DNA of 39,958 nt from an uncultured Erysipelotrichaceae bacterium (GTDB lineage Bacteria > Bacillota_I > Bacilli_A > RFN20 > CAG-826): NCBI GenBank assembly GCA_947166565.1, contig CAMVEL010000018.1, positions 1 through 39,958 of the forward strand, given 5' to 3'. The notes beneath the pieces are model-generated. The model was not told the DNA's origin. It did not search any database and saw only the letters and a list, made by a program, of their open reading frames with translations. Each line of letters begins with the position of its first letter. The stretch's first letter is position 1. Both the position numbers and the translations under genes were made by a program. Below are positions 24,825 to 34,090 of this stretch, piece by piece.

Positions 24825-25348
24825 CAGTATTCCCTCCGCACGAATTGGAGCTGAATGCCCTGCTTCGTCTTCTCTTCGATGACATCGTAGCCTTTTGCCT
24901 CAGCAGCCTCACAGAGTTCTTCTTTGATTGCCTCACATTCGGGTTTTTCCTGCCGTTGCATGGCCGCGATGCTTTTTGTCTTTGCCTTCTCCATCTGCTC
25001 GATTTCCGCGAGTAGGGAGGCTTCGGCTGCGGCGCTCTCCCTCAATCGTCTTTGGTTCTCTTCGAGTTCGTTAAGGTAATCGCTTTGGGCTACCGCGATT
25101 CTTTTCGTGAATAGCTCCCGAAGCTCGCTCCTTTTATTTGATTGACGCATGTGACTACCGTATTGGAGGACAATCCTTTTGCCGATGGCGAGTTGGCCGA
25201 GGTATTCTCCGCCGATATAGAGAGCGTTTGACTTTAATTCGCCACGCATCTCCTCGACGCAGGATAGGAAGACTCGCCTCATCGTCTGTTCTGGGACGAT
25301 GCAGGACGCGGCCATAAGGGTAATGTCAAAATTCACAGTGCTGCTCAT
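24824..25348 (-). CDS. DUF1257 (Ycf35)-like protein with coiled-coil insert
   Basis: The 174-residue protein ends with a segment (AEAKGYDVIEEKTKQGIQLQ) resembling the C-terminal part of DUF1257/Ycf35 proteins, which have a GYxVxEE...GxIxL pattern. Residues about 90-140 form an Ala/Glu/Arg-rich coiled coil that ordinary DUF1257 proteins lack. It overlaps the upstream DUF2997-like gene by 4 bases and the radical-SAM gene by 1. In cyanobacteria and plastids the DUF1257 family and the Ycf46 AAA protein are both conserved, which fits the Ycf46-like ATPase in this cassette. Assignment moderate; function unknown. Confidence 0.75.
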   Translation of the reverse strand: MSSTVNFDITLMAASCIVPEQTMRRVFLSCVEEMRGELKSNALYIGGEYLGQLAIGKRIVLQYGSHMRQSNKRSELRELFTKRIAVAQSDYLNELEENQRRLRESAAAEASLLAEIEQMEKAKTKSIAAMQRQEKPECEAIKEELCEAAEAKGYDVIEEKTKQGIQLQFVRREY

Positions 25349-25542
25349 ACGATTACCCCCACTCCGCTTTCAACGGTCTCTTCTTCTTCATAATAGTCGG
25401 ATTTGTGCTCGAAGCCATCCACTTCGGCGAATTCGTCGAAGAGTTCCGTGATGGCCTTGACGCAGGAAGGCCCTCTGTAGCCGTCGGTCTCGACAAACAC
25501 CTTTCCGCCGTTGTCAAGAGATACGTTTATCTTCTTAGGCAT
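25345..25542 (-). CDS. DUF2997-like small protein
   Basis: The start at 25542 (MPKKINVSL) is chosen over 25602 because GGAGTTCG precedes it and it begins like the family. The 65 residues show the DUF2997 pattern: short strands, then GGKVFVETDGYRGPSC, then a helix (AITELFDEF) and an acidic YYEEEE tail. DUF2997 genes typically sit next to DUF1257 genes, as here. It overlaps the genes on both sides (8 and 4 bases), so translation is tightly coupled. Confidence 0.75.
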   Translation of the reverse strand: MPKKINVSLDNGGKVFVETDGYRGPSCVKAITELFDEFAEVDGFEHKSDYYEEEETVESGVGVIV

Positions 25543-25852
25543 GATCGCCGAACTCCTTCCTCGACCAATTGTAGGCATCAATCCAGTCGATTCCCCGCAC
25601 AATAAGTTCTGCCCTTAACGCGTGGAGTCTCATCTCATTCTCAGTTTTGGCCTTATCGGCTTTATCGAATTCTGGATTGTTCTCGAGACCCCCTTTTCTT
25701 AGCGCATCGTGGACGGCAATAATAATCTCCCCGTTGCCTTTCATTGCCCTGTCCATAGCCTCTGTGAGCAAAGCCTCAGTTGGCATCTCTTTGACGTCGA
25801 GCATGTCCTGGACTCTTTTTATTTTGGATTTGGTTTGTTTGCATGTCTGCAT
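25535..25852 (-). CDS. Small helical protein of the cassette
   Basis: The 105-residue product starts at ATG 25852, 10 bases after AAGGAGA; the longer reading to 25909 would run through the hairpin. It is almost entirely helical and charged (EALLTEAMDRAMKGNGEIII, LRAELIVRGIDWIDAYNWSR). No family is recognised. It opens the second subset of cassette genes after hairpin/operator copy C. Confidence 0.7.
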   Translation of the reverse strand: MQTCKQTKSKIKRVQDMLDVKEMPTEALLTEAMDRAMKGNGEIIIAVHDALRKGGLENNPEFDKADKAKTENEMRLHALRAELIVRGIDWIDAYNWSRKEFGDHA

Positions 25853-25885
25853 ATTTGGTTTTTCTCCTTGTTGTGCCCAAATGAT

Positions 25886-25925
25886 AGAAAAACCGCCGAT
25901 GCTTCTCACTGCACCAGCGGTTCAA
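25886..25925 (-). promoter_or_regulatory. Cassette element copy C: hairpin/operator between gene subsets
   Basis: Minus-strand TTGAACCGCTGGTGCA (25925-25910) matches the shared element. AACCGC (25922-25917) can also pair with GCGGTT (25896-25891), followed by a run of T, giving a terminator- or attenuator-like hairpin just after the 450-residue gene and 36 bases before ATG 25852. Confidence 0.6.
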
Positions 25926-25935
25926 ACATTTTAGG

Positions 25936-27288
25936 CTATTGTTTCGAATCGAGGATAAGCGTCGCTTCTAAGCCGCTTTCCTTAAGCCAGGCTTTGCCCT
26001 CTTTCAGCTTGCCTTCATCGGCCAAGGCGAGGTAATTGGCCTTGCCTTTGACAAGAAGTGTGCCGAGCAGCTCGTGAGGGACGACAAACGACTCCTTGCT
26101 TTGGTTAATGGTCGGGAAGCTGTTCTTTTTGTTCTTGAGGGCATCAACCCCGTAATCGAGGCCGGACACCAACTCGTTGTAGAGGCGGACCTTCTCCTCA
26201 AATACAGGCTCCGATTGTACGGTCTTGATTCGCTTAGCGACGCCCTTATCGTCCAAGTCGAGCTTCTCGAGCTTTTCGAGCCCCGATTGGATTTGTTCCG
26301 CGATCTGCTTGCGGATCTTGTAATTCGGGGACAGCTGGTAGCTGCCGTCCCTGACCATTGGTAGGACGTCCACGTTGATTTCGGTTCTGACGGAGATTTG
26401 GTTCCTCTTGGCATAGATGGAATCGAAGTCCGGCTCATAGCCATCTACCTCGCCAACCGGGACATAGACGGTTTCGTTGATGGTCTCGACGTCCAGCACC
26501 TGGAGGTTCTTCCCCTTGTAAAAGATATTTTTCCAGACGAGGTCTTTCGGGCTTGCGTGTTCTGGGTCAAAACTATTGGCATACTGAAGGTCCCAGCCGT
26601 TCTCGATTTCATAGAAGGCGTCCGGGATGATCTCGACGAAGAGTCTTCTTTGGTCGACGTATGCCCTGCAGTCAAGCGGCATGGCGATGGCGGTTTGCTC
26701 GTAATTGCCGAGTTCGCTGACGATAATGCCTTTGTTGCTTGGGATCCCGACAGTGGCGAAATCGTGCTGAGTTGACCCCGCCTTGGCCCCTACCGATGGA
26801 ACCGGCATGACGACGCTTAGCATCGTTTGCTGGACCTCCCTCGACTCGCCGAACGAGTATTCGTTGTCGGTTTTTGTCCAAAGGAGGTGGTTGGCGAACT
26901 GGAAGATCTCGTCCGACCCTGCGGCGATTTTATTGATGCGGCCTTTACCGAAGCATGCCCACGCCTCCTTCTTATCGATGATGATAAGTCCGAGACCCAC
27001 CGTCTCATTCGTTGCACGGAAGAATCCGGTGTTGACGCCCCTACCCTTTAGGCCGGCGAGCGTCTTCTTGCTGACCAGGCCGGCGACCACGACTTTTTTA
27101 TCGTTTAGGATACCGGCGCATTCGTTAAGGAATGAGCCGAGGATATAATCGCCCGTGTCGACGATTGTTACGCTCGTCTCCGCTTTGGAACACACTTCGC
27201 AAACCGAAGGACTCGTTGTGTTTTGATCCTTGAGAATGAACCCATATCCAAGAGGGGAATCGTTTTGATAAGTTCGAGTTTTTCTCAT
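25936..27288 (-). CDS. Large cassette protein, possibly with an inactive PLD-like domain
   Basis: The 450-residue soluble protein overlaps nothing and starts 4 bases after the preceding stop, with AAGGAG upstream. Two cysteines (C30, C33: CEVC) lie near the N-terminus. Residues about 40-150 (LKGRGVNTGFF, GLIIIDKKEAWACF, FANHLLWT) resemble the beta-alpha layout of a phospholipase-D-like domain, but the HxK catalytic histidine is not where expected, so it would be a non-catalytic version. The remainder, to a helical C-terminus, is unrecognised. It ends the first subset of cassette genes. Alternative: an unrelated scaffold. Confidence 0.7.
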   Translation of the reverse strand: MRKTRTYQNDSPLGYGFILKDQNTTSPSVCEVCSKAETSVTIVDTGDYILGSFLNECAGILNDKKVVVAGLVSKKTLAGLKGRGVNTGFFRATNETVGLGLIIIDKKEAWACFGKGRINKIAAGSDEIFQFANHLLWTKTDNEYSFGESREVQQTMLSVVMPVPSVGAKAGSTQHDFATVGIPSNKGIIVSELGNYEQTAIAMPLDCRAYVDQRRLFVEIIPDAFYEIENGWDLQYANSFDPEHASPKDLVWKNIFYKGKNLQVLDVETINETVYVPVGEVDGYEPDFDSIYAKRNQISVRTEINVDVLPMVRDGSYQLSPNYKIRKQIAEQIQSGLEKLEKLDLDDKGVAKRIKTVQSEPVFEEKVRLYNELVSGLDYGVDALKNKKNSFPTINQSKESFVVPHELLGTLLVKGKANYLALADEGKLKEGKAWLKESGLEATLILDSKQ

Positions 27289-27292
27289 CGTT

Positions 27293-28792
27293 TTACTCCT
27301 TTATCATGTCGATCAAGCTCTTTCCGGATTTGACAACTTCCGCGTTATTTACTGGGAAAAGGTTTCCTTTTGTCTCGGAAGAGTGAGGCTTGAAAATCTG
27401 CCCGATCTCGCATGTACACAAGAGAACTTGGTGTCCACCATTTCTTAGATCGAAGACGAGGTACCTATCATGAAAATCATCGATTAGGCCTTCTTTGTCT
27501 TTGATGGATACGCCTTTTTGGGAGACCATCGTCCTAAGGGTCGGATCTTCTTCCTGATTCGGCCTGTCGCGCCATTTTTTGAAGACGACCGTCATGCTCG
27601 GGTAATACGCTTTTAGCGCATCAATGCTATCCAAAATGCGATTGTTCCTCGTTTTCACGAATGGGTAGCCCATGACTAAGTGAAGCCGAGTGACTTCGCT
27701 GGGAGACACTTCGTTCGCGATTGCGGCGGCCAATTCGGAATAGTTTTTGCATCTGGAGAAGCTCGTATTCTTCATCGTCTCTAAGCCCAAATATTCCTCC
27801 ATGACCCTCAGGCGATAATCCAGTTTCGAGTATTTTTCCGGGGGCAAGTTTCTCTTGAAGGCGTTTCTATTGACTTCAATCGTCGACACAAAATCACGAA
27901 GCGAAGCGTCAATGATAGGGCTCGTTGCGATCTCGTTTTGTACGAGTTCCTCCATCTCTTCTAGCGAATAATAGTTTCCGGCCATAAGGCGCTCGTATAG
28001 CCACAGGAATACGTATTTGCTTGCGACAGCCTCGGACTTTATCAAAAGCGGGATGTCGATTAGCTCGACCGGGGCCGCGGAAAGGGTTGTGACGCCGTTC
28101 ATTAGCGAGCGTGTATCGAAGTCCTCCAAATTGAGGACCACGACGGACATGTCTTCCGTAAGTACGCAGTAAGGGAATAACTCTTTTGATTTTTCGACTG
28201 CGAATTTGAAGAGAATGTCATGGAACTTATCCCCCATGCAAAGTCTTTTCCCTTTGTATTCGTAAGTTCCTTGAGACAAATTGAAGACCACCCTGTTCTT
28301 CTGCTCATGAAGCAGATAGGCCGTCTGATTCCCTTCGACGTTGATTGAGACCATGTAGCCTTTCTCCGTGGCGTCGATTCCGAATTCCACGCCCTCTATA
28401 GCAACGGCAGGTTCTACTCTGCTTTTTTCGGCTTTTTCGGTGGACAGTTTTCGCATTACCTGCGGAACGAAGGACATCCCCAAGCCATCATCTGGCAGGA
28501 AGCAGTATTCAAAAGAGAATATCCCCTCTTCGTCCTGAGCAAGCCTCGGATTTGCAATGAAGGCATCGGATTTCGCCGTTAGCGACCCGCTTCCGTCGAG
28601 CAGCCCGTCCCTCTTAAGCTTGGTGGACACCGCACTAGCCACTGGGGCCGACGAAAACACAGAAAGAAGGGTATGTCCTTGCTTAAGTTCTGTAAGCAAT
28701 TTCGCCACGTCCTCGCGCATCCTCTCGTAATGCAGCGAGGCCTTTGTTTCGACAACGGTCACTTCGACCGGTAAGGTTAATCTAATCGGCAT
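27293..28792 (-). CDS. Large cassette protein with C-terminal PLD-like HDR motif
   Basis: The 499-residue protein starts 2 bases after the helicase stop codon. The C-terminal part contains FHDRYLVFDL (H441-D442-R443) followed by CEIGQIF, a pattern seen in PLD-like domains that use HDR in place of HxK. Residues 1-430 show no known domain; about 35-80 could be a winged helix (TKLKRDGLLDGSGSLTAKSD). Together with the gene after it, this gives two non-enzymatic or PLD-like partners next to the helicase, as in several defence loci where helicases pair with PLD nucleases. Nuclease activity is not established. Confidence 0.75.
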   Translation of the reverse strand: MPIRLTLPVEVTVVETKASLHYERMREDVAKLLTELKQGHTLLSVFSSAPVASAVSTKLKRDGLLDGSGSLTAKSDAFIANPRLAQDEEGIFSFEYCFLPDDGLGMSFVPQVMRKLSTEKAEKSRVEPAVAIEGVEFGIDATEKGYMVSINVEGNQTAYLLHEQKNRVVFNLSQGTYEYKGKRLCMGDKFHDILFKFAVEKSKELFPYCVLTEDMSVVVLNLEDFDTRSLMNGVTTLSAAPVELIDIPLLIKSEAVASKYVFLWLYERLMAGNYYSLEEMEELVQNEIATSPIIDASLRDFVSTIEVNRNAFKRNLPPEKYSKLDYRLRVMEEYLGLETMKNTSFSRCKNYSELAAAIANEVSPSEVTRLHLVMGYPFVKTRNNRILDSIDALKAYYPSMTVVFKKWRDRPNQEEDPTLRTMVSQKGVSIKDKEGLIDDFHDRYLVFDLRNGGHQVLLCTCEIGQIFKPHSSETKGNLFPVNNAEVVKSGKSLIDMIKE

Positions 28793-28794
28793 GT

Positions 28795-31749
28795 TTATTT
28801 GACCTCCTGGTAGAGCTGCCTAAGAAGTTCACGGTTCCCTAGGCTTTGGAAGAACGGTTCGTTTCCGAAGACTATCAGCTTCTCTTTCGCCCTGGTGATG
28901 GCGACGTTCACCCTGTTGATGCTATCCAAGAATCCCTTGCCCCTCCTTCTAACAACGGAAAGGTATACGACATCCGCCTCTTGTCCTTGGAATTTGTCGA
29001 CCGTATTGATGGTGACGTGGAGATTTTCCGAGAAAAAGTTGTACAGGCTTTTGCTTCCGAATAACTTTTGGACTTTGTTTCTGAGTGAAATCAGCTGTCT
29101 GTTGTAGAACGTCAGTACGGCCAGTTCGTATGGCTTGCCGTCATTCCTCGGGTGGCTTTTTGAGAACGCCACGAAGTTCTCGAGTTCCTTTAATATTGCA
29201 TTCGCCTCGTTCTCGTTGAGGTTCTGCATCCCGTTTGCGGGCGCATCTATCAAACGAAGTTCTAATCTGGAAGCGGTTTTGCCGGGATAATCGAAGTGCG
29301 ATTCCCAATATGGACTGTCCTTCAGAGCCTTGTCTTCGTAGACGTATTTTCTCGATACTCTCGAAATATCCGGGTGCATGCGGTGCTGATATTCGAGCAT
29401 GATGAAGCGATTTTGCATATCCTCTTCGTTGATGCCATGTGTGAGGATGGATATGTGCTGACTTTCCCGCCTATCAACACCCTCTTGAAGCATCATGATG
29501 ATGGACGGAATCGCTATGTCGCTTAATAGATGCATGCTTTCCAGGAACGATTCCTTTTCGTCGTCCGCCAAAAGGTCTGTGTAGGCATCTATGACAGAAC
29601 GGCAGTTTTTGGCCGATTGCTGGTCTTCCTTGAGTTCGTAGAGTCGGATAAGCCGCCAAATGATTTCGTCCTCGACTCTTTTTTGAAATTCGTCGAGTTC
29701 GTCATCGTAAGATTCACCAAAGCCGCCCTTGGATTTGATCGAGATGAAGCGCGGATCTTTCCTTAGGTCCGTCTTATAATCGATGACCTCGCATTTTGGA
29801 GGAAGGTATTGGATTGCGTCTTTTGCGAGAGATTCTTCCAATAAGAACGTTGCGGTGTCGGCCGAAAGAGCCACTACCAGAGGCGTCTTGGCCCTTAAGT
29901 CATCACTGCTGATAGTCGTGATTCGCCCAAGCGCGGAATTGGTACATGCCACTAGGGGCATTCCTTGGAGTCTTGCAACGTTTTTATCGATGTACTCGAT
30001 TGTGGTTTTTGGCAATACAAATGCCCTATTAGCCGTTTGTGCCTTTCGGCGGTTGTTGGCAAGATGATAGAGCAATTGCAACCCTATCCTTTTCGTTGGC
30101 TCGTTCAGCGCTGGGCATTCCAAAAGGGTCGGCACCAAATCGCTCTGCTCGACGTATGGAGCGAGCTGTTTTACGTCGCCGACCACGATCCATTTTTTGC
30201 ATACGATCGCCGGGACCAAGAATTCGCTGAACGTCGTTTTAGAGGCTTCGTCGAGGATCATCACGTCGAACATCGGTTCTAAAGAAACGTTCTTCGCGTT
30301 GTCGATAGCCTTTTCGATTTCGGGATATCTAAGGACGCCAATTACCGTCCCACAAACAAGGTTAAAGCTGGAATCGACGATTTCGTCGTAGCCGGGATTT
30401 ATCTTGCCCTTAATCTCGTCGTACATGAACGGCTTGACGGCATCGGAACAGATTCTGTTGGCGTCGCCCACGCGGACTGGATTGATGGCCGCAAGTAAGT
30501 CGTCCTTCGCTGGATGGGAGAGTATTTTCTCTAAGACATTATCGATAGCGACGTGGGTTGAAGCACATAGGAGAACCCTTTTCCCCTCTTTGCAAAGCTG
30601 GTATATGAGTTCGAGGATAGCCGTGGTTTTGCCTGAGCCTGGCGGCCCTTGCAAAATCATAAAATCGGGGGTTTGGAGCGCGTTCTGGACAAACTTTCTT
30701 TGGGTCGCGGTGCCACTTCTGTTCATATCGGTAAGGACTTTGTAGCGGATTGAAACTGTGTTTGGATTAAAATCATCCAAGCCAAACTTATCTTTGTCGA
30801 AGGCTAGTGTTAACAACGGTTTATGCCAAATCGACGGGCGTCTGGTAAGAATGTTCAACGCGTTTTGCTGCCTGAACAATTGGGTCAGATCGGTGTTTAC
30901 ATAGACCTTTTTATATCCAGAGATGTTTTTGCCTTCGGTCTTAATCGTGATTGTCCCGCTTTCGCGTTCCCTGTCGACGATATCGAACGTTTCGCTCCTG
31001 TTTTGATCGAAATAGACGGAATCGTAATCGCCATCGAAGAACACGTCATAAAGAGATAGTTCCGATGTTGGATCGTCCTCTATTTCTATTACGGTCCTCC
31101 CCTTTCCAGGGCCTCCGACCTTGGTTAGGCTGTATCGGATGCTCGAGTCGGCGGAATCGAAAACACCGGAGTCGTCATAATTTGGAATGTGTACCTTACC
31201 ATTCAACACCCCATATTGCTTGCCTTTGAAAATAACGCTCAACGAGGCGAAAGGAGCCCTGTCGATTTGCAAAGAAGGGTCGCCGTTAATTACGACGACA
31301 TCTTTGTCACCGCACTCGACAATGGCCTTCCCGAAACTCATTCGGAGTGGGAAAAGCCGCCCATTTACAGAGACAGATTCTATTTGGATGTCCTCAACCG
31401 GAATTCCATAGCTTTGCGCGGCTTCATAACCCGCTGGGTCGTAGGGGCGGACCTGGCCGTTTATTTTCTTATTCAAGATCTTAACCAAGAACACCGGTGA
31501 CAGGCTGTATTCGTCGTTCGCGTTGTGTATTCTAAAGGATGCGCCAGCCGAGGATTTGCCTCTAGCCACATCCAACGCTTTTTTCACATACGAGACGAAT
31601 TTCCCATATTGAACATGGACCGCGGTCTGAACCACCTTGCTTTTTCTTTCGCCGTAAATTGCATCGAAAGCCAGCTCTTTTGCTTTCTCGAAAGACGTGT
31701 AATTCTTGTCCGGTTGTCCTTGTTGTCTTGCTTCTTGTTTTTCTGGCAT
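28795..31749 (-). CDS. Upf1-like superfamily 1 helicase
   Basis: The 984-residue protein has an N-terminal extension of about 340 residues rich in beta strands, then a complete SF1 helicase: Walker A GPPGSGKT at 368-375, DEAS motif II at 500-503, GDVKQLAP (motif III) near 525-532, TVDKFQGQE (motif V) near 920 and NVAITRAK (motif VI) near 945. The motif set is that of the Upf1/AAA_11-AAA_12 group, which unwind RNA or DNA 5'-3'. It lies 6 bases after the AAA+ gene and 2 bases before the next one. The N-terminal extension is not recognised and may bind cassette partners. Confidence 0.95.
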   Translation of the reverse strand: MPEKQEARQQGQPDKNYTSFEKAKELAFDAIYGERKSKVVQTAVHVQYGKFVSYVKKALDVARGKSSAGASFRIHNANDEYSLSPVFLVKILNKKINGQVRPYDPAGYEAAQSYGIPVEDIQIESVSVNGRLFPLRMSFGKAIVECGDKDVVVINGDPSLQIDRAPFASLSVIFKGKQYGVLNGKVHIPNYDDSGVFDSADSSIRYSLTKVGGPGKGRTVIEIEDDPTSELSLYDVFFDGDYDSVYFDQNRSETFDIVDRERESGTITIKTEGKNISGYKKVYVNTDLTQLFRQQNALNILTRRPSIWHKPLLTLAFDKDKFGLDDFNPNTVSIRYKVLTDMNRSGTATQRKFVQNALQTPDFMILQGPPGSGKTTAILELIYQLCKEGKRVLLCASTHVAIDNVLEKILSHPAKDDLLAAINPVRVGDANRICSDAVKPFMYDEIKGKINPGYDEIVDSSFNLVCGTVIGVLRYPEIEKAIDNAKNVSLEPMFDVMILDEASKTTFSEFLVPAIVCKKWIVVGDVKQLAPYVEQSDLVPTLLECPALNEPTKRIGLQLLYHLANNRRKAQTANRAFVLPKTTIEYIDKNVARLQGMPLVACTNSALGRITTISSDDLRAKTPLVVALSADTATFLLEESLAKDAIQYLPPKCEVIDYKTDLRKDPRFISIKSKGGFGESYDDELDEFQKRVEDEIIWRLIRLYELKEDQQSAKNCRSVIDAYTDLLADDEKESFLESMHLLSDIAIPSIIMMLQEGVDRRESQHISILTHGINEEDMQNRFIMLEYQHRMHPDISRVSRKYVYEDKALKDSPYWESHFDYPGKTASRLELRLIDAPANGMQNLNENEANAILKELENFVAFSKSHPRNDGKPYELAVLTFYNRQLISLRNKVQKLFGSKSLYNFFSENLHVTINTVDKFQGQEADVVYLSVVRRRGKGFLDSINRVNVAITRAKEKLIVFGNEPFFQSLGNRELLRQLYQEVK

Positions 31750-31755
31750 CTTATC

Positions 31756-33300
31756 CTACCCTAGCAACGGGTTGTAGCATTCCGTCTTTAAGCGGACGAC
31801 CTGCTCAGTCCCCTGGATCTCTTCTGTGAACTCATCGCCGGCGATCCTAGCCCGGTTCTTCGCCCATTCCCTGATGGCCGCGATTTTTTCCGACATCACG
31901 GTGGAAATCGGCGTGAGCTTTCTTCTGACGGCAATTATACCATCGGTATCGATATCTTTCCCTTGGGAAAAAGCATCAAATAACGAATCCGCGATTAGAG
32001 AGCCAATTTCGGCGCCCGTGAGGCCGTTGGTCTTCTCCGCGAGGAGGTCCAGATCGAACCCCTTCGGATCGCGTTTCTTCTGGGCGAGGTGGATCCGGAA
32101 AATCTCCTTCCTCTCCTCGAAGGACGGGAGGTCCACGAAGAATATCTCGTCGAATCTGCCCTTCCTTAGCAACTCTGGCGGAAGCTGCTCTATGTTGTTC
32201 GCGGTCGCGACGACGAACACGGGCTCCTTCTTCTCCTGCATCCAGGTAAGCAAAGTGCCGAACACTCGGGACGCCGTTCCGCCATCGGTCCTATCGGACG
32301 AACCCAAGCCGGAAAGTCCCTTCTCGATTTCGTCAATCCACAGGACGCACGGGGCGATCGTCTTCGCGACGTCGAGAGCGCGGCGCATATTGGCCTCGCT
32401 TTGCCCCACCACTCCGCCGAAGACCTTGCCAAGATCAAACCTTAACAACGGGTAGTTCCAGGATTTGGCGATGCACTTCGCCGTAAGCGATTTGCCACAT
32501 CCAGGCAAGCCCAAGAGCAACACGCCCTTTGGCGTATCTAATCCAAACTCAGAGGCAGTTTGCGTGAATGCTTTCCCGCGGAGCGAGAGCCAGTTTTTCA
32601 AGGATTTGAGGCCGCCGATATTATCCATGCCGTCACTAACATGGTAATACTCCAGCAAGCCATCTTTCTTGATGATATGCTCCTTTTCGGAGATGAGATA
32701 GTCGATGACGGAATCGTCGAGCCTGCCGTACTTTTGGACGGCCTTTAGGAAGGCCAGTTCCACCTCCGTGGTGGTTAGACCCAAGACGGAATTAAGCAAT
32801 TGCTCCGTGATGGCATAGCGGTCGGTAGCGAGCTCCGTGTTAATAATGACGCTTTGGGCGATCTTCTTGATGAAGTCCCTGTCGGGAAGGGGCATGTCGA
32901 GAACCGCTATCTCTTTGGCAAGAGCCGATGGGAGACAAACGTCGCTTGTCTCGATTATGAGAGACTTCTGCTTTACCTTCTTCATCTTCACAATTTCAAA
33001 CAGAAGATTAATGACCTCCGCGTTGTTCATGAAGAGATTGAAGTTTTCAAGAATCAGGTAGTAGGAATCTTGATCATCTCTATATTTCCTAAGAAGGGCA
33101 AGAGGATCCTTAATTGGTTCGATTGACCCATCTGTGTCGACAATGCCAACGGATTGGTTCCACCGCTTCCATTTGGTGAGATTTGCCCCGGCGATTGCAT
33201 TGACGGCGGTCTGGAGTTTCTGCCACTCGTAGGTGACGACCTCAATGATGGGTTTTTTACACTTGAGCAGTAATTCAAACTCTTCTTCAAATCGATTCAT
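31756..33300 (-). CDS. Ycf46-like AAA+ ATPase
   Basis: The 514 residues equal the usual Ycf46 length. The N-terminal half (about 1-215) is the family-specific inactive ATPase-like region (YYLILENFNLF). The C-terminal AAA+ module has Walker A GLPGCGKS at 264-271, Walker B WIDEIEKG (D323-E324), sensor-1 VVATANN and the arginine-finger segment LRKGRFDE. Start: AAGGAG about 10 bases upstream of ATG 33300. In cyanobacteria and plastids Ycf46 accompanies DUF1257/DUF2997 families; here all three occur in one cassette. It is the likely motor that remodels the other components. Confidence 0.93.
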   Translation of the reverse strand: MNRFEEEFELLLKCKKPIIEVVTYEWQKLQTAVNAIAGANLTKWKRWNQSVGIVDTDGSIEPIKDPLALLRKYRDDQDSYYLILENFNLFMNNAEVINLLFEIVKMKKVKQKSLIIETSDVCLPSALAKEIAVLDMPLPDRDFIKKIAQSVIINTELATDRYAITEQLLNSVLGLTTTEVELAFLKAVQKYGRLDDSVIDYLISEKEHIIKKDGLLEYYHVSDGMDNIGGLKSLKNWLSLRGKAFTQTASEFGLDTPKGVLLLGLPGCGKSLTAKCIAKSWNYPLLRFDLGKVFGGVVGQSEANMRRALDVAKTIAPCVLWIDEIEKGLSGLGSSDRTDGGTASRVFGTLLTWMQEKKEPVFVVATANNIEQLPPELLRKGRFDEIFFVDLPSFEERKEIFRIHLAQKKRDPKGFDLDLLAEKTNGLTGAEIGSLIADSLFDAFSQGKDIDTDGIIAVRRKLTPISTVMSEKIAAIREWAKNRARIAGDEFTEEIQGTEQVVRLKTECYNPLLG

Positions 33301-33319
33301 ATGAGTTAGTCTCCTTTAT

Positions 33320-33727
33320 TCAATGCGTAGAGAAACTGAGCACTCCACGGAAGCCATAGCGTATCGTCTCTTTTTCCCTGCGACGGAGGAAGAGACGTTT
33401 TTGTTCTTTACTGTCCTGCTTGTCTTCGTTTTTTGACGATCGGACTATTTCAAGATTTTGGCAATGGGCCCTTTGATCTTGGATGTTGCGAGCACGGAAA
33501 TAAGGGTCGTTCATATTCATCTCGAGTTGGACGCGGAATTCCTCTTCATTCACTTTTCGAACGCTGACAATCGCGTCCTTCCAGTGGTGCTTGACCCTAC
33601 CGAATCCGCGCACCTTGGTCGCGGCCTCGCTTGGGTTTTCAGCTTTGGTCGGGAATGTTTTGATGGTGAAGTTGTTGCGTCCGACATGGCCGCATTTCGC
33701 TTCGACGATGTAATATTTCTTTTCCAT
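33320..33727 (-). CDS. Small cassette protein of unknown function
   Basis: The 135-residue product starts at ATG 33727, 6 bases after AGGAGG; the 33754 start is less likely. The N-terminal half is a compact alpha/beta domain (YYIVEAKCGHVG, then KVRGFGRVKHHWKDAI); the C-terminal 40 residues are highly basic (RLFLRRREKE), as in nucleic-acid-binding tails. It is the first gene after operator copy B and starts the main run 19 bases before the AAA+ gene. Unrecognised family. Confidence 0.75.
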   Translation of the reverse strand: MEKKYYIVEAKCGHVGRNNFTIKTFPTKAENPSEAATKVRGFGRVKHHWKDAIVSVRKVNEEEFRVQLEMNMNDPYFRARNIQDQRAHCQNLEIVRSSKNEDKQDSKEQKRLFLRRREKETIRYGFRGVLSFSTH

Positions 33728-33787
33728 TGATGTGTCCTCCTTCGTTTTGGACACCCATATGTTATTAATAGGTTTATAGGAGAACCA

Positions 33788-33803
33788 TGAACCCAGAGTT
33801 CAA
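33788..33803 (-). promoter_or_regulatory. Cassette element copy B upstream of the main operon
   Basis: Minus-strand TTGAACTCTGGGTTCA (33803-33788) is the most diverged of four related elements but keeps GAAC/GTTC arms. It lies 61 bases before ATG 33727. TATAAA, 19 bases past the TTGAAC, is a possible -10, so it may overlap the promoter of the main operon. Confidence 0.5.
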
Positions 33804-33810
33804 AGGGCAG

Positions 33811-33847
33811 AAAAAAAGACAGCGCCCCTTAGCGGAGCAAGCTGTCT
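33811..33847 (-). terminator. Strong terminator of the first XRE gene
   Basis: On the minus strand, AGACAGC-TT-GCTCC-GCTAA-GGGGC-GCTGTCT forms a two-part stem followed by T7. The 5' arm lies inside the last codons of the XRE gene and the stop codon is in the stem, so the regulator is a separate transcription unit from the AAA/helicase operon. Confidence 0.85.
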
Positions 33848-34053
33848 AAACTCACTTCGAGCACCATCGCGATGCGGCAGATCGTATCCAAGCGCGGTGT
33901 CTTGAACCCGTCCTCATAGTCATAGACCAGACGGGTGCTGACGTCCACCATCTCGGCGAACGCCTCGTAGGTGATGCCTTTTTCAAGGCGGATCCTGCGA
34001 AGATTGGGGCCGAAATTCTTCGTGTCGAGTGGGTTTTGTTTTTTGTTAGTCAT
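33829..34053 (-). CDS. XRE-family HTH regulator 1
   Basis: The 74-residue protein is a bare Cro/C1-type helix-turn-helix: LRRIRLEKGITYEAFAEMV, VSTRLVYDYEDG and a DTICRIAMVLEVSLDSLL tail. A strong AAGGAGG precedes ATG 34053. It has its own extended -10 promoter, a TCACA/TGTGA palindrome that probably serves as its operator, and its own terminator. It is likely one of two dedicated regulators of the downstream cassette. Confidence 0.9.
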   Translation of the reverse strand: MTNKKQNPLDTKNFGPNLRRIRLEKGITYEAFAEMVDVSTRLVYDYEDGFKTPRLDTICRIAMVLEVSLDSLLR

Positions 34054-34090
34054 CTGTGCTGTCCTCCTTTGACAGATTCGCGGGAAGTAA

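Noticed and set aside
25936-27288. Active PLD nuclease
   Set aside because: The histidine of the HxK motif is not found at the expected position before the hydrophobic strand; at most an inactive PLD-like fold.
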